DNA from: Kitasatospora mediocidica KCTC 9733
GTDB taxonomy: Bacteria > Actinomycetota > Actinomycetes > Streptomycetales > Streptomycetaceae
DNA length: 64,000 nt
Direction: 5' to 3'
Assembly: GCF_000744225.1 (NCBI RefSeq)
Contig: NZ_JQLN01000005.1
Coordinates: 1,178,001-1,242,000, forward strand
This document shows positions 8,522 to 17,523 of this stretch, piece by piece. A model generated the notes under the pieces. It ran no database searches and was not told the DNA's origin. It saw nothing but the letters and a program-made list of their open reading frames with translations. Each line of letters begins with the position of its first letter. Position 1 is the first letter of the stretch. The translations under genes and the position numbers were made by a program.

Positions 8522-8725
8522 GACCTCGGTGCGCTGAGCGGGAATCCCGGCCAGCAGAGCGCGAACCTCTGCCTCCCGGTAGCGGCGGTGACCGCCGAGT
8601 GTGCGGATGGACGTGAGCTTTCCCGCCTTGGCCCAGCGCGTGACCGTCTTCGGGTCTACGCGGAACATGGTGGCGACCTCTGCCGGTGTCAGCAGTGGCT
8701 CAGCGTCAGGTGTACGAGCGGTCAT
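8519..8725 (-). CDS. bldC: BldC, developmental MerR-like DNA-binding regulator
   Basis: A 68-residue protein that looks essentially identical to S. coelicolor BldC. It is a stand-alone winged helix-turn-helix of the MerR type (LLTPAEVATMFRVDPKTVTRWAK, then GKLTSIRTLGGHRRYREAEV) with no effector or dimerisation coiled coil. BldC binds head-to-tail on direct repeats of AT-rich DNA. It delays entry into sporulation and affects antibiotic production. The ATG at 8725 has AGGAGG 8 bases upstream. It is transcribed alone, towards the tRNA gene, with long non-coding DNA on both sides. Confidence 0.97.
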   Translation of the reverse strand: MTARTPDAEPLLTPAEVATMFRVDPKTVTRWAKAGKLTSIRTLGGHRRYREAEVRALLAGIPAQRTEV

Positions 8726-9265
8726 GAGCGGCCTCCTCGGAGAACCGAACCAGGGCGGTTCTATCCTTCAAATTCTGCACCTTGGCCCGCGATGCCCGAA
8801 ATGGCACAGACGGACCGAGTCGGTAATAGGACGAACGGCTTGTCCTGGTGTCTACAACTACACCATCCGTCCAGCCCTATCGACCAAACCGCCAAAATTG
8901 GCCCCTCACGGGTTCAAGAGCGACGGATGGCGATGGACCATCCCATAGCGGACAGTCACGTTTATGTGACAACCGGTAGCGGGGTGGCCAGACCTATCGA
9001 TTCCCCCCAAAGGGCACACCGACCCCAGATCCACCCAAAAGTGGACAGGACTGAGGAGAGTTGGGCTGGTTGTCCCATTTTTACCCTTAACGGTTAGTTC
9101 ACGTCAACGGTGAGTAGTGTCACGTTCGTTGGCTATTGACCCGAACCGGGACCTTGGTCCTGGGCCCCGAACGCCCCTCCTACACCCCCAGCCCCATCCA
9201 TACCCAGGGTGTCCCCCTTCACGTCTCCCCAGCGCGTACTGACCACCCCTCAGTGGCCTACGGAC
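8726..9265. other. Non-coding region upstream of bldC
   Basis: This 540-bp gap carries the bldC promoter and the 3' end of the SCO4090-like transcript. Short AT-rich tracts occur near 8880-8960 and 9070-9130. ACCGA-G-TCGGT is a small dyad near 8815-8825. I could not assign a convincing -35/-10 pair and see no gene. Confidence 0.6.
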
Positions 9266-10192
9266 TCAGTTCGCCTGCCGCAGCGCCTGCACCCGGCGCC
9301 AGCGCTCGGTCACCAGCTCGTACGCCAGCGCCGCCCCCGCGCCGTCGCCGGAGCGCAGCGCGTCCAGGCCGGCCGCCACCTCGGCCGCCGAGTGGTCCAC
9401 CGCGAGCCGCGGCGCCCCGATCGCGTGCACCAGGCCGCCGTAGTCCAGTTCCACCAGCGAGCGCGGGTGGAACTCCTCCAGCCAGCGCCCGACCTGCTCG
9501 GCTCCCAGGGTCAGCGCCGACCTCGGCAGCCGCTCCTTCAGCACCCGGTAGCCGCGGGCCACCCGGCGCCGGGCCTGTGCCATGGGGGTCAGATAGAAGA
9601 GGGCGGCCGGTTCGCCCACGCTCCCCTGCTCCACCTCCTCCCCTTCCCCGCCCGTTGCCGGCTCACCCGGCACATACCGGCGGTCCTCGGCCCCGAACGG
9701 CAGGAACCAGCGCACCGGGACCTCCCAACGGGACGTCAGGATCCAGGGCCGGGCGTCCGGGTGCTCCGCCTGCCAGCGGACCTGCGCCGCCACCGCGTCC
9801 TCCCGCATCGCCCGGGGCAGCACGGTGTCCAGCAACGCCTGCGGCATGGAGGCCCGCAGCTCGTCCAACGCCTGCCAGCTGCGCAGCCGCACCGACCAGG
9901 GACAGACGTACAGCACCCCGTCGAGCAGCCGGACGAAGGCGCGCTCGCTCTCCCGCTCGGGCAGCGCCCTGGGAGTGCGGGCGACCACCTCCGCGAGCGC
10001 CCCCCGCTGTGCCTCGAGCGCCGCTCGGGCGACCGGACCGTCCATCGAGGCCGCGTCCGGCCCGCAGGCCGCCGCGTAGGCCTGCCAGCGAGCCCGCTCG
10101 GGCTCCGGATAGGCGCCGAGCGGCTCGTACACCCGCAGGTGGGCGGCGTACGGCGGTAACACCGAGGTGCGGACAACGGTCACGCCTCGCAT
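9266..10192 (-). CDS. Conserved hypothetical protein (SCO4090-like)
   Basis: A 308-residue, probably cytosolic, Arg/Ala-rich protein without signal peptide or membrane segments. It is the conserved actinomycete gene that lies between bldC and vdh (SCO4090 position, recalled). I recognise no domain. Visible features are an N-terminal VLPPYAAHLRVYEPL segment, a Trp-rich middle (WILTSRWEVPVRWFLPF), and a helical C-terminus ending near residue 308. The stretch from 170 to 190 is acidic and variable. ATG at 10192 or the GTG three codons later (10183) could be the start. It is divergent from vdh, sharing a 153-bp promoter region. Confidence 0.75.
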   Translation of the reverse strand: MRGVTVVRTSVLPPYAAHLRVYEPLGAYPEPERARWQAYAAACGPDAASMDGPVARAALEAQRGALAEVVARTPRALPERESERAFVRLLDGVLYVCPWSVRLRSWQALDELRASMPQALLDTVLPRAMREDAVAAQVRWQAEHPDARPWILTSRWEVPVRWFLPFGAEDRRYVPGEPATGGEGEEVEQGSVGEPAALFYLTPMAQARRRVARGYRVLKERLPRSALTLGAEQVGRWLEEFHPRSLVELDYGGLVHAIGAPRLAVDHSAAEVAAGLDALRSGDGAGAALAYELVTERWRRVQALRQAN

Positions 10193-10345
10193 CGTCGCAC
10201 GCGCCACCGACCCCCCGGGAGGACCCGCGCCCGATCCACCGATCGAAGCGTGGACGGGGGGAGCCCAGGTCGGCCTTCCCGGACTACGCTTCGCCGTAGA
10301 TGCCCGCACCACAGCAGCGGGCCTGCAGATACTGGAGTCACCACA

Positions 10346-11521
10346 GTGACCGACGTACGCACCGTATCCGCGACGCACCCCGCACCCGGCGTGCTGAGCA
10401 GGATCTTCCGTACTGAGCAGGACGGCACCCCCGGCGACGGGCACGAGCAGGTCGTGCTCTGCCACGACCGGGCCTCGGGCCTCAAGGCGATCATCGCCAT
10501 CCACTCCACCGCGCTGGGCCCCGCCCTCGGCGGCACCCGCTTCCACCAGTACGCCTCCGAGGAGGAGGCCCTGGAGGACGCCCTGCGCCTCTCCCGCGGC
10601 ATGAGCTACAAGAACGCGCTCGCCGGGCTCGACCTCGGCGGCGGCAAGGCCGTGATCATCGGCAACCCGGCGGCCAAGGCCGAGGGCGGCGACAAGAGCG
10701 AGGCCCTGCTGCGCGCCTACGGCCGCTTCGTGCAGTCGCTGGCCGGCCGCTACATCACCGCCTGCGACGTGGGCACCTACGTCCAGGACATGGACGTGGT
10801 CGCCCGCGAGTGCGACTACGTCACCGGCCGCTCCCCCGAGCACGGCGGAGCCGGCGACTCCTCGATCCTGACCGCCTTCGGCGTCTTCCAGGGCATGCGG
10901 GCCTCGGCCCAGGCCCGCTGGGGCGCGCCGACGCTGCGCGGCAAGCGGGTCGGCGTCGCGGGTGTCGGCAAGGTCGGCCACTACCTGGTCGGCCACCTGG
11001 TGGCGGACGGTGCGACCGTCGTCATCACCGACGTTTCGGAGACCGCCGTGAACCGGGTCCGGGCCGCCCACCCGGACGTCGAGGTGGTCGCCGACTCCCA
11101 GGCGCTGCTCGCGGCCTCGTTGGACGTCTACGCCCCCTGTGCCCTGGGCGGCGCGCTGGACGACGACACGGTGGGCGCGCTGACCGCCGCCGGCACCTCG
11201 GTGGTCTGCGGCGCGGCCAACAACCAGCTGGCCCACCCGGGCGTCGAGAAGGACCTGGCCGACCGCGGCATCCTCTACGCGCCCGACTACCTGGTGAACT
11301 CCGGCGGGGTGATCCAGGTGGCCGACGAGATCGACGGCTTCAACTTCGAGCGGGCCAAGAACAAGGCCACCAAGATCTTCGACACCACCCTGGAGATCTT
11401 CACCCGGGCCGCCTCGGACGGGGTGCCGCCGGCCGTGGCCGCCGACCGTCTCGCCGAGCTGCGGATGCGGGAGATCAGCGCGCTGCGCACGATCCTGCTG
11501 CCGGGTGCCCGCCGGGCCTGA
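10346..11521 (+). CDS. vdh: Valine (branched-chain amino acid) dehydrogenase
   Basis: A 391-residue NAD-dependent dehydrogenase of the Glu/Leu/Phe/Val family. It oxidatively deaminates valine, leucine and isoleucine to 2-oxo acids, which supply branched fatty-acid and polyketide starter units. The catalytic region has ALGPALGGTRF and GLDLGGGKAVI, with the active-site Lys at about residue 101. The NAD-binding Rossmann domain starts at GVAGVGKVGHYL (about residue 208), and APDYLVNSGGVIQVADE is conserved near the end. GTG at 10346 matches known Streptomyces Vdh N-termini, with GGAG upstream. In S. coelicolor this gene sits in the same bldC-purM neighbourhood. Confidence 0.95.
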   Translation: MTDVRTVSATHPAPGVLSRIFRTEQDGTPGDGHEQVVLCHDRASGLKAIIAIHSTALGPALGGTRFHQYASEEEALEDALRLSRGMSYKNALAGLDLGGGKAVIIGNPAAKAEGGDKSEALLRAYGRFVQSLAGRYITACDVGTYVQDMDVVARECDYVTGRSPEHGGAGDSSILTAFGVFQGMRASAQARWGAPTLRGKRVGVAGVGKVGHYLVGHLVADGATVVITDVSETAVNRVRAAHPDVEVVADSQALLAASLDVYAPCALGGALDDDTVGALTAAGTSVVCGAANNQLAHPGVEKDLADRGILYAPDYLVNSGGVIQVADEIDGFNFERAKNKATKIFDTTLEIFTRAASDGVPPAVAADRLAELRMREISALRTILLPGARRA

Positions 11522-11887
11522 ACCGGACCTGCTCCGCCGACACGCCGACACGCCGACCGCATCACAATGTGGAACCGGATTCTCGGTCCGTCCCCCGATC
11601 GGGCGATCACAGCGCCCCGGTCGGGGGATAATCGGTCGGAGAACGACGGTCCCGGGCACCTTCCGGACACCCTGTGAATGCCTGGAAACCCCCGTGTGAC
11701 CTGGAGAGACCGGGTTCTGCGGACTGACAGTGCGCGCCACGTCACACCGGCGACGTACCGTCTGACGGCGGAAACAGGTACCGTTAATGCTCCAAGGGAC
11801 GGCTATCCCACTTCGGGGGAGCCGCTCCTGATCATGAACACGTGTCAGACTCGGGGCCGTGAGCCCCATCGTTGAGGGGGTCGACCC
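11522..11887. other. Leader region of the DUF3073 gene
   Basis: The 366-bp gap contains no gene. Two small hairpins precede the DUF3073 start: CGGCT (11800-11804) with AGCCG (11820-11824), flanking CCC/GGG; and GGGGC (11853-11857) with GCCCC (11863-11867). They look like a structured 5' leader. I compared it by memory with the c-di-AMP riboswitch and found no match. Confidence 0.5.
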
Positions 11888-12139
11888 ATGGGGCGCGGCC
11901 GGGCCAAGGCCAAGCAGACGAAGGTTGCCCGCGAGCTGAAGTACAACGGCGGCGGCTTCGATGCTAATCGTCTGTCCAGCGAGCTGGGCGTTTCACCCGT
12001 TCCTTCGATCAACCCTGAGCCGGTTGAGGACGAAGAGGACGAGGACGATCCCTACGCGGCGTATGCGGATTACTACGCCGACGAGGACGAAGAGGACGAG
12101 GAGGCGGGCGCAGGTCACCAAGCCCGCCGCCGCGCGTAG
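11888..12139 (+). CDS. DUF3073 small acidic protein
   Basis: An 83-residue actinobacterial protein. The basic N-terminus (GRGRAKAKQTKVARELKYN) fits the DUF3073 signature. The second half is a run of Asp/Glu broken by Tyr (about residues 48-70), then a basic tail. The charge split suggests a nucleic-acid or ribosome contact, but no function is established. It occupies the SCO4088 position between vdh and purM. A bidirectional terminator follows. Confidence 0.88.
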   Translation: MGRGRAKAKQTKVARELKYNGGGFDANRLSSELGVSPVPSINPEPVEDEEDEDDPYAAYADYYADEDEEDEEAGAGHQARRRA

Positions 12140-12227
12140 CGGCCTGCCCTGACCGGTCCGTGTGCCCCCGAGGCACCGGACCGGTCTTCGGCGCGCCCGC
12201 ACAGCGGCAGCTCCCACTGAACGGCTG

Positions 12228-12273
12228 ACGATACGGCCGCGGGGCCCTCTCAGGAGCCCCGCGGCCGTATCGT
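12228..12273. terminator. Bidirectional terminator between DUF3073 and purM
   Basis: An 18-bp perfect stem (12228-12245 with 12256-12273) around a 10-base loop. It serves the converging DUF3073 and purM transcripts. Confidence 0.88.
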
Positions 12274-12296
12274 CGTACGTTTTCTCGACTGCGGTT

Positions 12297-13373
12297 CTAC
12301 TCGGCGTACTCGCCGTACAGCGCCGCGCCGCCCTCGTAGGGGCCGTCCTGCAGGTTGACGATGTCGCCGAGCAGCCAGGACTCGACGCCGCGGTCCTCCA
12401 GGATCGCCAGCACCACGTCGACCGACTCCGGCGGGACGACGGCGACCATGCCGATGCCCATGTTGAGGGTCTTCTCGATCTCCAGGGTCTGCATCGCGCC
12501 GACCTCGGCCACCGTCTGGAAGACCGGCAGCGGCGTCCAGGTGCCGCGGTCCAGGCGGGCGTGCAGGCCCTGCGGGATGACCCGGGCCAGGTTGGCGGCG
12601 AGGCCACCGCCGGTGACGTGCGAGAAGGCGTGGATCTCGGTGGCGCGGGTGAGCGCCAGGCAGTCCAGCGAGTAGATCCGGGTCGGCTCCAGCAGCTCCT
12701 CGCCCAGCGTGCGCCCGAACTCGGGCACCTCGCGGTCGAGCTTCCAGCCGGCCTGGTTCAGCAGCACGTGGCGCACCAGCGAGTAGCCGTTGGAGTGCAG
12801 CCCGGAGGCGGCCATCGCGATCACCACGTCGCCCGCGCGGACCCGCTCGGCGCCGAGCAGCTTGTCGGCCTCCACCACACCGGTGCCGGCGCCCGCGACG
12901 TCGTACTCGTCCGGGCCCAACAGGCCCGGGTGCTCGGCGGTCTCGCCGCCGACCAGCGCGCAGCCGGCCAGCACGCAGCCCTCGGCGATGCCCTTGACGA
13001 TCTGGGCGACCCGCTCGGGGTGAACCTTGCCGACGCAGATGTAGTCGGTCATGAAGAGCGGCTCGGCGCCGCAGACCACCAGGTCGTCGACGACCATGCC
13101 GACCAGGTCGTGCCCGATCGTGTCGTGCTTGTCCATCGCGGCGGCCAGCGCGACCTTGGTCCCCACACCGTCGGTCGCCGAGGCCAGCAGCGGCCGCTCG
13201 TAGCGCTTGAGGGCGGAGATGTCGAAGAGCCCGGCGAAGCCGCCGAGGCCGCCGACCACCTCGGGGCGGTTGGTCTTCTTCACCCACTGCTTCATGAGCT
13301 CGACGGCGCGGTCACCCGCCTCGATGTCCACGCCCGCGGCGGCGTAGGTGGCACCGGAATCTTTGCTGGTCAC
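12297..13373 (-). CDS. purM: Phosphoribosylformylglycinamidine cyclo-ligase (AIR synthetase)
   Basis: A 358-residue enzyme that closes the imidazole ring of aminoimidazole ribonucleotide with ATP, the fifth step of de novo purine synthesis. It has the PurM/ThiL-family features SATDGVGTKVALA (phosphate-binding), DDLVVCGAEPLFMTDY, GGETAEHPGLL, and MAASGLHSNGYSLVR. Full length. GTG at 13373 is the start. It follows purF by 72 bp on the same strand, but a strong hairpin in that gap may reduce read-through. Confidence 0.96.
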   Translation of the reverse strand: MTSKDSGATYAAAGVDIEAGDRAVELMKQWVKKTNRPEVVGGLGGFAGLFDISALKRYERPLLASATDGVGTKVALAAAMDKHDTIGHDLVGMVVDDLVVCGAEPLFMTDYICVGKVHPERVAQIVKGIAEGCVLAGCALVGGETAEHPGLLGPDEYDVAGAGTGVVEADKLLGAERVRAGDVVIAMAASGLHSNGYSLVRHVLLNQAGWKLDREVPEFGRTLGEELLEPTRIYSLDCLALTRATEIHAFSHVTGGGLAANLARVIPQGLHARLDRGTWTPLPVFQTVAEVGAMQTLEIEKTLNMGIGMVAVVPPESVDVVLAILEDRGVESWLLGDIVNLQDGPYEGGAALYGEYAE

Positions 13374-13406
13374 GGCTTTAAGGCCCTCTCGGGTCTGGGG
13401 AGTGGT

Positions 13407-13439
13407 CCGCCGCGGGCCCCTTGTGCGGGCCCGCGGCGG
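13407..13439 (-). terminator. Hairpin between purF and purM
   Basis: A perfect 13-bp GC-only stem (13407-13419 with 13427-13439) with a 7-base loop, directly after the purF stop. It could be a terminator, attenuator or mRNA stabiliser, and would make purF and purM unequal in expression. Confidence 0.7.
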
Positions 13440-13445
13440 GAGGAA

Positions 13446-15026
13446 CTACGGTCGGCGCAGCGCGTCGGCCGCGCCGTGGCCGCCGAGGAGCGACTGGACC
13501 CCGTCGAGGTCCGAGCCGGTGGGCTTGCCCCGCACGGGTGCCGGCTGCTGGCTGCCCGCGATCTCGGCCTCCAGCAGGAGCTTGCCGAGCAGCGCCGGGT
13601 CCGGCAGCTCCATCGGGTACACGCCGTCGAAGCAGGCCCGGCAGAGCTTGTCCTTGGGCTGCTTGGTCGCCTCGATCATCCCGTCCAGCGAGATGTAGGC
13701 GAGCGAGTCCGCGCCGAGGGTCCGGCCGATCTCCTCCACCGTCATCCCGTTGGCGATCAGCTCGGCGCGGGTGGCGAAGTCGATGCCGAAGAAGCACGGC
13801 CACTTCACCGGCGGCGAGGAGATCCGGATGTGCACCTCGGCGGCGCCCGCCTCGCGGAGCATCCGGACCAGCGCGCGCTGGGTGTTGCCGCGGACGATCG
13901 AGTCGTCCACCACCACCAGGCGCTTGCCCGCGATGACTTCCTTGAGCGGGTTGAGCTTGAGCCGGATGCCGAGCTGGCGGATCGTCTGGCTGGGCTGGAT
14001 GAAGGTCCGCCCGACGTAGGCGTTCTTCACCAGACCCGAGCCGTACGGGATGCCGCTGGCCTCGGCGTAGCCGATCGCCGCAGGGGTCCCGGACTCCGGC
14101 GTGGCTATCACCATGTCGGCCTCGACGGGCGCCTCGGCGGCCAGCTTGCGGCCCATCTCGACGCGCGAGAGGTGGACGTTGCGGCCGGCGATGGAGGTGT
14201 CCGGACGGGCCAGGTAGACGTACTCGAAGACGCAGCCCTTGGGCGCGGCCTCGGCGAAGCGGGAGGTCCGCATGCCGTTCTCGTCGATGGCGATCAGCTC
14301 GCCGGGCTCCACCTCGCGGATGAAGCTGGCGCCGCAGATGTCCAGGGCCGCCGTCTCGGAGGCCACCACCCAACCGCGTTCGAGCCGGCCGAGCACCAGC
14401 GGGCGGATGCCCTGCGGGTCACGGGCGGCGTACAGGGTGTGTTCGTCCATGAAGACGAGCGAGAAGGCGCCCTTGACCTTCGGCAGGATCTGCCGGGCGG
14501 TCTCCTCGATGGACAGGTCGGGGTGGCCGGCGAGCAGCGCGGTCACCAGATCGGTGTCATTGGTCGCGGCGGTCCGGCCGGAGCGCGAGACGTGCTCGGC
14601 ACCGGGGAGCTGGGCGACCATCTCCGCGAGTTCGGCGGTGTTGACCAGGTTTCCGTTGTGGCCGAGAGCCAGCGAACCGTGAGCGGTCGCCCGGAATGTC
14701 GGCTGGGCGTTCTCCCAGACCGAGGACCCGGTGGTCGAGTAGCGGGCATGTCCGACGGCGATATGCCCGTGCAAGGACCCCAGAGCCGCTTCGTCGAAGA
14801 CCTGGGAGACAAGTCCCATGTCCTTGAAGACGAGAATCTGGGACCCATTGCTCACTGCGATTCCCGCGGATTCCTGTCCGCGGTGCTGCAGGGCATAGAG
14901 GCCGAAGTACGAGAGCTTGGCGACCTCCTCGCCGGGAGCCCAGACACCGAAGACGCCGCAAGCGTCCTGGGGGCCTTTCTCACCGGGAAGAAGGTCGTGG
15001 TTGAGTCTTCCGTCACCACGAGGCAC
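13446..15026 (-). CDS. purF: Amidophosphoribosyltransferase
   Basis: A 526-residue enzyme that makes phosphoribosylamine from PRPP and glutamine, the committed step of purine synthesis. A propeptide of about 22 residues precedes the glutaminase nucleophile Cys in DACGVFGVWA, so N-terminal processing is expected. The PRPP loop is VVVDDSIVRGNT. Cysteines at KGCVFEY, WPCFFGID and CRACFDG match the four [4Fe-4S] ligands of B. subtilis-type PurF. The start is GTG at 15026, 7 bases after a TAGACT box, so the mRNA is probably leaderless. Confidence 0.96.
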   Translation of the reverse strand: MPRGDGRLNHDLLPGEKGPQDACGVFGVWAPGEEVAKLSYFGLYALQHRGQESAGIAVSNGSQILVFKDMGLVSQVFDEAALGSLHGHIAVGHARYSTTGSSVWENAQPTFRATAHGSLALGHNGNLVNTAELAEMVAQLPGAEHVSRSGRTAATNDTDLVTALLAGHPDLSIEETARQILPKVKGAFSLVFMDEHTLYAARDPQGIRPLVLGRLERGWVVASETAALDICGASFIREVEPGELIAIDENGMRTSRFAEAAPKGCVFEYVYLARPDTSIAGRNVHLSRVEMGRKLAAEAPVEADMVIATPESGTPAAIGYAEASGIPYGSGLVKNAYVGRTFIQPSQTIRQLGIRLKLNPLKEVIAGKRLVVVDDSIVRGNTQRALVRMLREAGAAEVHIRISSPPVKWPCFFGIDFATRAELIANGMTVEEIGRTLGADSLAYISLDGMIEATKQPKDKLCRACFDGVYPMELPDPALLGKLLLEAEIAGSQQPAPVRGKPTGSDLDGVQSLLGGHGAADALRRP

Positions 15027-15033
15027 GCCTTCG

Positions 15034-15039
15034 AGTCTA
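15034..15039 (-). promoter_or_regulatory. -10 box (TAGACT) of leaderless purF
   Basis: On the minus strand TAGACT is followed by 7 bases and the GTG start at 15026. Confidence 0.5.
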
Positions 15040-15129
15040 GGGCAGTTGGCACAGGCTTCCCGAACGAGGGATCGGGTCGAGCTTGGTCAATCCGCTGGCA
15101 ACGCGCGTAGACAAAACCCCTTACCATGC

Positions 15130-15161
15130 CCCCCGGCCGGGCTGGGCCCGGCGGCCGGGGG
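15130..15161 (-). terminator. GC hairpin downstream of the kinase-like pseudogene
   Basis: CCCCCGGCC (15130-15138) pairs with GGCCGGGGG (15153-15161), just past the end of the minus-strand gene. Confidence 0.65.
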
Positions 15162-15178
15162 TGTCCGGGTGACGCTGC

Positions 15179-16011
15179 TCACCCTGCGGGCAGCAGCAGT
15201 GCCCAGGTGTCCGGATGGGCCGTCCAGGTGCGCGTGCGCACCGGACCGACCGGGCAGCCGTCGGCCTCGTAGCCGAACGTCCGGCCCCGCACGGTCACGC
15301 TGGAGGCCCGTACCCGCACCAGCGACCCGCCCGGGCCGGCCGGCCGGACCACCACCTCGGCCGCCACGGACCCCATCGGCAGCCGCAGCGCGACCAGCCG
15401 GACCGGACGGTCGTGCCCGCAGAGCGGACGCCCGTCCGCCTCCACCCGTAGCCGGGAGGGCTCCGGCTCCACCTGCTCGGCCGCAACCAATTTCGCCCAT
15501 AGCGAACGCCAACCGCCAGGATGGCCCTGTCCGCGGCCGGGGATCCGGACCTCGCCCAGCACCACCCCGTCCTCCTCGTCCAGCAGCATCCCGAAGTCGC
15601 GCGGCACGCCGGTCAGGACCGCGCGGGCCGCGGCCACCGGCTCGGTCGGCACCCCGCCGCGCGGGCCAGCGCCACCGCCGGAGCCCGGCCAACCGGCACC
15701 AGCCCGAGCGGTCCCGAGGCCAACTCGCGCTGCCGGTGCAGGGCCTGCACCACTCGTTGCAACGTCAGATCGGAACCGATCACCACCGGACGGCGGCGAC
15801 CACGATGCGAAAGAACCCGGTCGAGTTCGGCCGAACTCTCCGGTAGCACCACCTTGACGTCGGCACCCCCCGCCAGGACGTCCCGGGCGATCCGTACCGC
15901 CTCGCCGTCCGCCTCGCGCGCGACCGGGTCCAGCAGGAGCAGCAGCGGGCAGCTCCCGGGCGGCTGCGGGGTGTCGGACGGCGGGGGTACGGACGTGGAC
16001 TGGGACGACAC
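15179..16011 (-). pseudogene. Diacylglycerol-kinase-catalytic-domain-like gene, frameshifted
   Basis: Two overlapping reading frames form one gene. The first (GTG at 16011, AGGAAGGA upstream, stop at 15613) encodes a kinase-like N-terminus: LLLLLDPVARE, GADVKVVLP, a basic HRGRRRPVVIGSD loop, and GPLGLVPVGRAPAVALARAAG. The second, from 15652 to 15179, continues with VPTEPVAAARAVLTG and the C-terminal beta-rich lobe. Adding one G to the four-base G run near 15653-15656 would fuse them into about 277 residues. The gene is therefore either inactivated or affected by an assembly error. Diacylglycerol-kinase-fold proteins phosphorylate lipids; that assignment rests on overall layout and is moderate. 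It is divergent from purA. Confidence 0.65.
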
Positions 16012-16046
16012 GACCGGTCCTTCCTCAGGTAATCTCTCGGTGCAAG

Positions 16047-16074
16047 AGCCCCTTGCGCTATTGCGCCAGGGGCT
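16047..16074 (+). other. Stem-loop in the purA leader region
   Basis: AGCCCCT-T-GCGC-TATT-GCGC-C-AGGGGCT is a near-perfect stem with one mismatch and a TATT loop, 64 bp before purA. It could be an attenuator, an mRNA 5' stabiliser, or a terminator for antisense transcripts. Confidence 0.55.
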
Positions 16075-16137
16075 TCGTCTATCTCGGGGCAGACTGCGGC
16101 CTACGCAGGATGCCCCAACCGGAAGGGGTGTACGCCT

Positions 16138-17421
16138 GTGCCGGCACTCGTGCTCGTTGGCGCTCAGTGGGGAGACGAGGGCAAGGGGAAGGCCACCGAC
16201 CTCCTCGGCGGATCCGTCGACTACGTCGTCCGCTACCAGGGTGGCAACAACGCTGGTCACACCGTGGTCATCGGCGACCAGAAGTACGCCCTCCACCTGC
16301 TCCCTTCCGGCATCCTCAGCCCGAACGTGGTCCCGGTGATCGGCAACGGCGTCGTGATCGACCCGGGTGTGCTGCTCTCCGAGCTGGCGGGCCTGAACGA
16401 GCGCGGCATCGACACCTCGAAGCTGCTGATCTCGGGCAACGCCCACCTGATCACGCCCTACCACCGCACGCTGGACAAGGTGGTCGAGCGCTTCCTCGGC
16501 AAGCGCAAGATCGGCACCACCGGCCGCGGCATCGGCCCGACCTACGCGGACAAGATCAACCGCGTCGGCATCCGGGTCCAGGACATCTTCGACGAGTCGA
16601 TCCTGCAGCAGAAGGTCGAAGCCGCGCTGCAGGACAAGAACCAGCTGCTGGTCAAGCTCTACAACCGCCGCGCCATCCCGGCCGAGCTGGTGGTGGAGGA
16701 GTACCTCGGCTACGCCGACAAGCTGCGCCCGTTCCTCGCCGACACCACCCTCGTCCTGGACGAGGCGCTGAAGGCGAACAAGGTCGTCCTGCTGGAGGGC
16801 GGCCAGGGCACCCTGCTGGACGTCGACCACGGCACGTACCCCTTCGTGACCTCGTCCAACCCGACGGCCGGCGGCGCCTGCACCGGCGCGGGCATCGGCC
16901 CGACCAAGATCGACCGGGTCATCGGCATCCTCAAGGCGTACACCACGCGCGTCGGCTCGGGCCCGTTCCCGACCGAGCTGCTGGACGCCGACGGCGAGGC
17001 GCTGCGCCGGATCGGCGGTGAGCGCGGTGTCACCACCGGCCGTGACCGCCGCTGCGGCTGGTTCGACGCGGTGATCGCGCGCTACGCGACCCGGGTCAAC
17101 GGCCTGACCGACTTCTTCCTCACCAAGCTGGACGTGCTGACCGGCTGGGAGCAGATCCCGGTCTGCGTCGCGTACGAGATCGACGGCAAGCGCGTCGAGG
17201 AGCTCCCGTACAACCAGTCGGACTTCCACCACGCCAAGCCGATCTACGAGAACTTCCCCGGCTGGACCGAGGACCTCAGCAAGGCGCAGAGCTTCAGCGA
17301 CCTGCCGAAGAACGCGCAGGCCTATGTGAAGGCGCTGGAGGAGATGTCGGGAGCCCCGATCTCCGCCATCGGCGTCGGCCCCGGCCGCTACGAGACGATC
17401 CAGATCAACTCCTTCGTCTGA
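16138..17421 (+). CDS. purA: Adenylosuccinate synthetase
   Basis: A 427-residue GTP-dependent enzyme converting IMP and aspartate to adenylosuccinate, the first AMP-specific step. The N-terminal P-loop WGDEGKGK (residues 11-18), the GGNNAGHT motif, GTTGRGIGPTYADK and the IMP/Asp-binding TTGRDRRCGWFD are all present. Full length. GTG at 16138 has GGAAGGGG 9 bases upstream. It lies only about 1.1 kb from purF, an arrangement I do not recall from S. coelicolor. Confidence 0.97.
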   Translation: MPALVLVGAQWGDEGKGKATDLLGGSVDYVVRYQGGNNAGHTVVIGDQKYALHLLPSGILSPNVVPVIGNGVVIDPGVLLSELAGLNERGIDTSKLLISGNAHLITPYHRTLDKVVERFLGKRKIGTTGRGIGPTYADKINRVGIRVQDIFDESILQQKVEAALQDKNQLLVKLYNRRAIPAELVVEEYLGYADKLRPFLADTTLVLDEALKANKVVLLEGGQGTLLDVDHGTYPFVTSSNPTAGGACTGAGIGPTKIDRVIGILKAYTTRVGSGPFPTELLDADGEALRRIGGERGVTTGRDRRCGWFDAVIARYATRVNGLTDFFLTKLDVLTGWEQIPVCVAYEIDGKRVEELPYNQSDFHHAKPIYENFPGWTEDLSKAQSFSDLPKNAQAYVKALEEMSGAPISAIGVGPGRYETIQINSFV

Positions 17422-17459
17422 GCCTGATCCGAGCGCCCCGCGCATCGGAGTGCACGAAC

Positions 17460-17491
17460 GAGGCCCCGCCGCGATCCGGCGGGGCCTCTTT
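17460..17491 (+). terminator. purA intrinsic terminator
   Basis: An 11-bp stem (17460-17470 with 17478-17488) with a 7-base loop, followed by TTT. Confidence 0.88.
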
Positions 17492-17523
17492 CATGGACAT
17501 CTTTGTACTAAGGCAGATATCCC

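Noticed and set aside
11690..11880. Possible c-di-AMP (ydaO-type) riboswitch
   Set aside because: A compact GC-rich stem near the start suggested it, but the conserved core segments I remember are absent.
12162..15110. 982-residue plus-strand frame across purM and purF
   Set aside because: Complement of two clear purine genes. The composition is an antisense artefact of high third-position GC.
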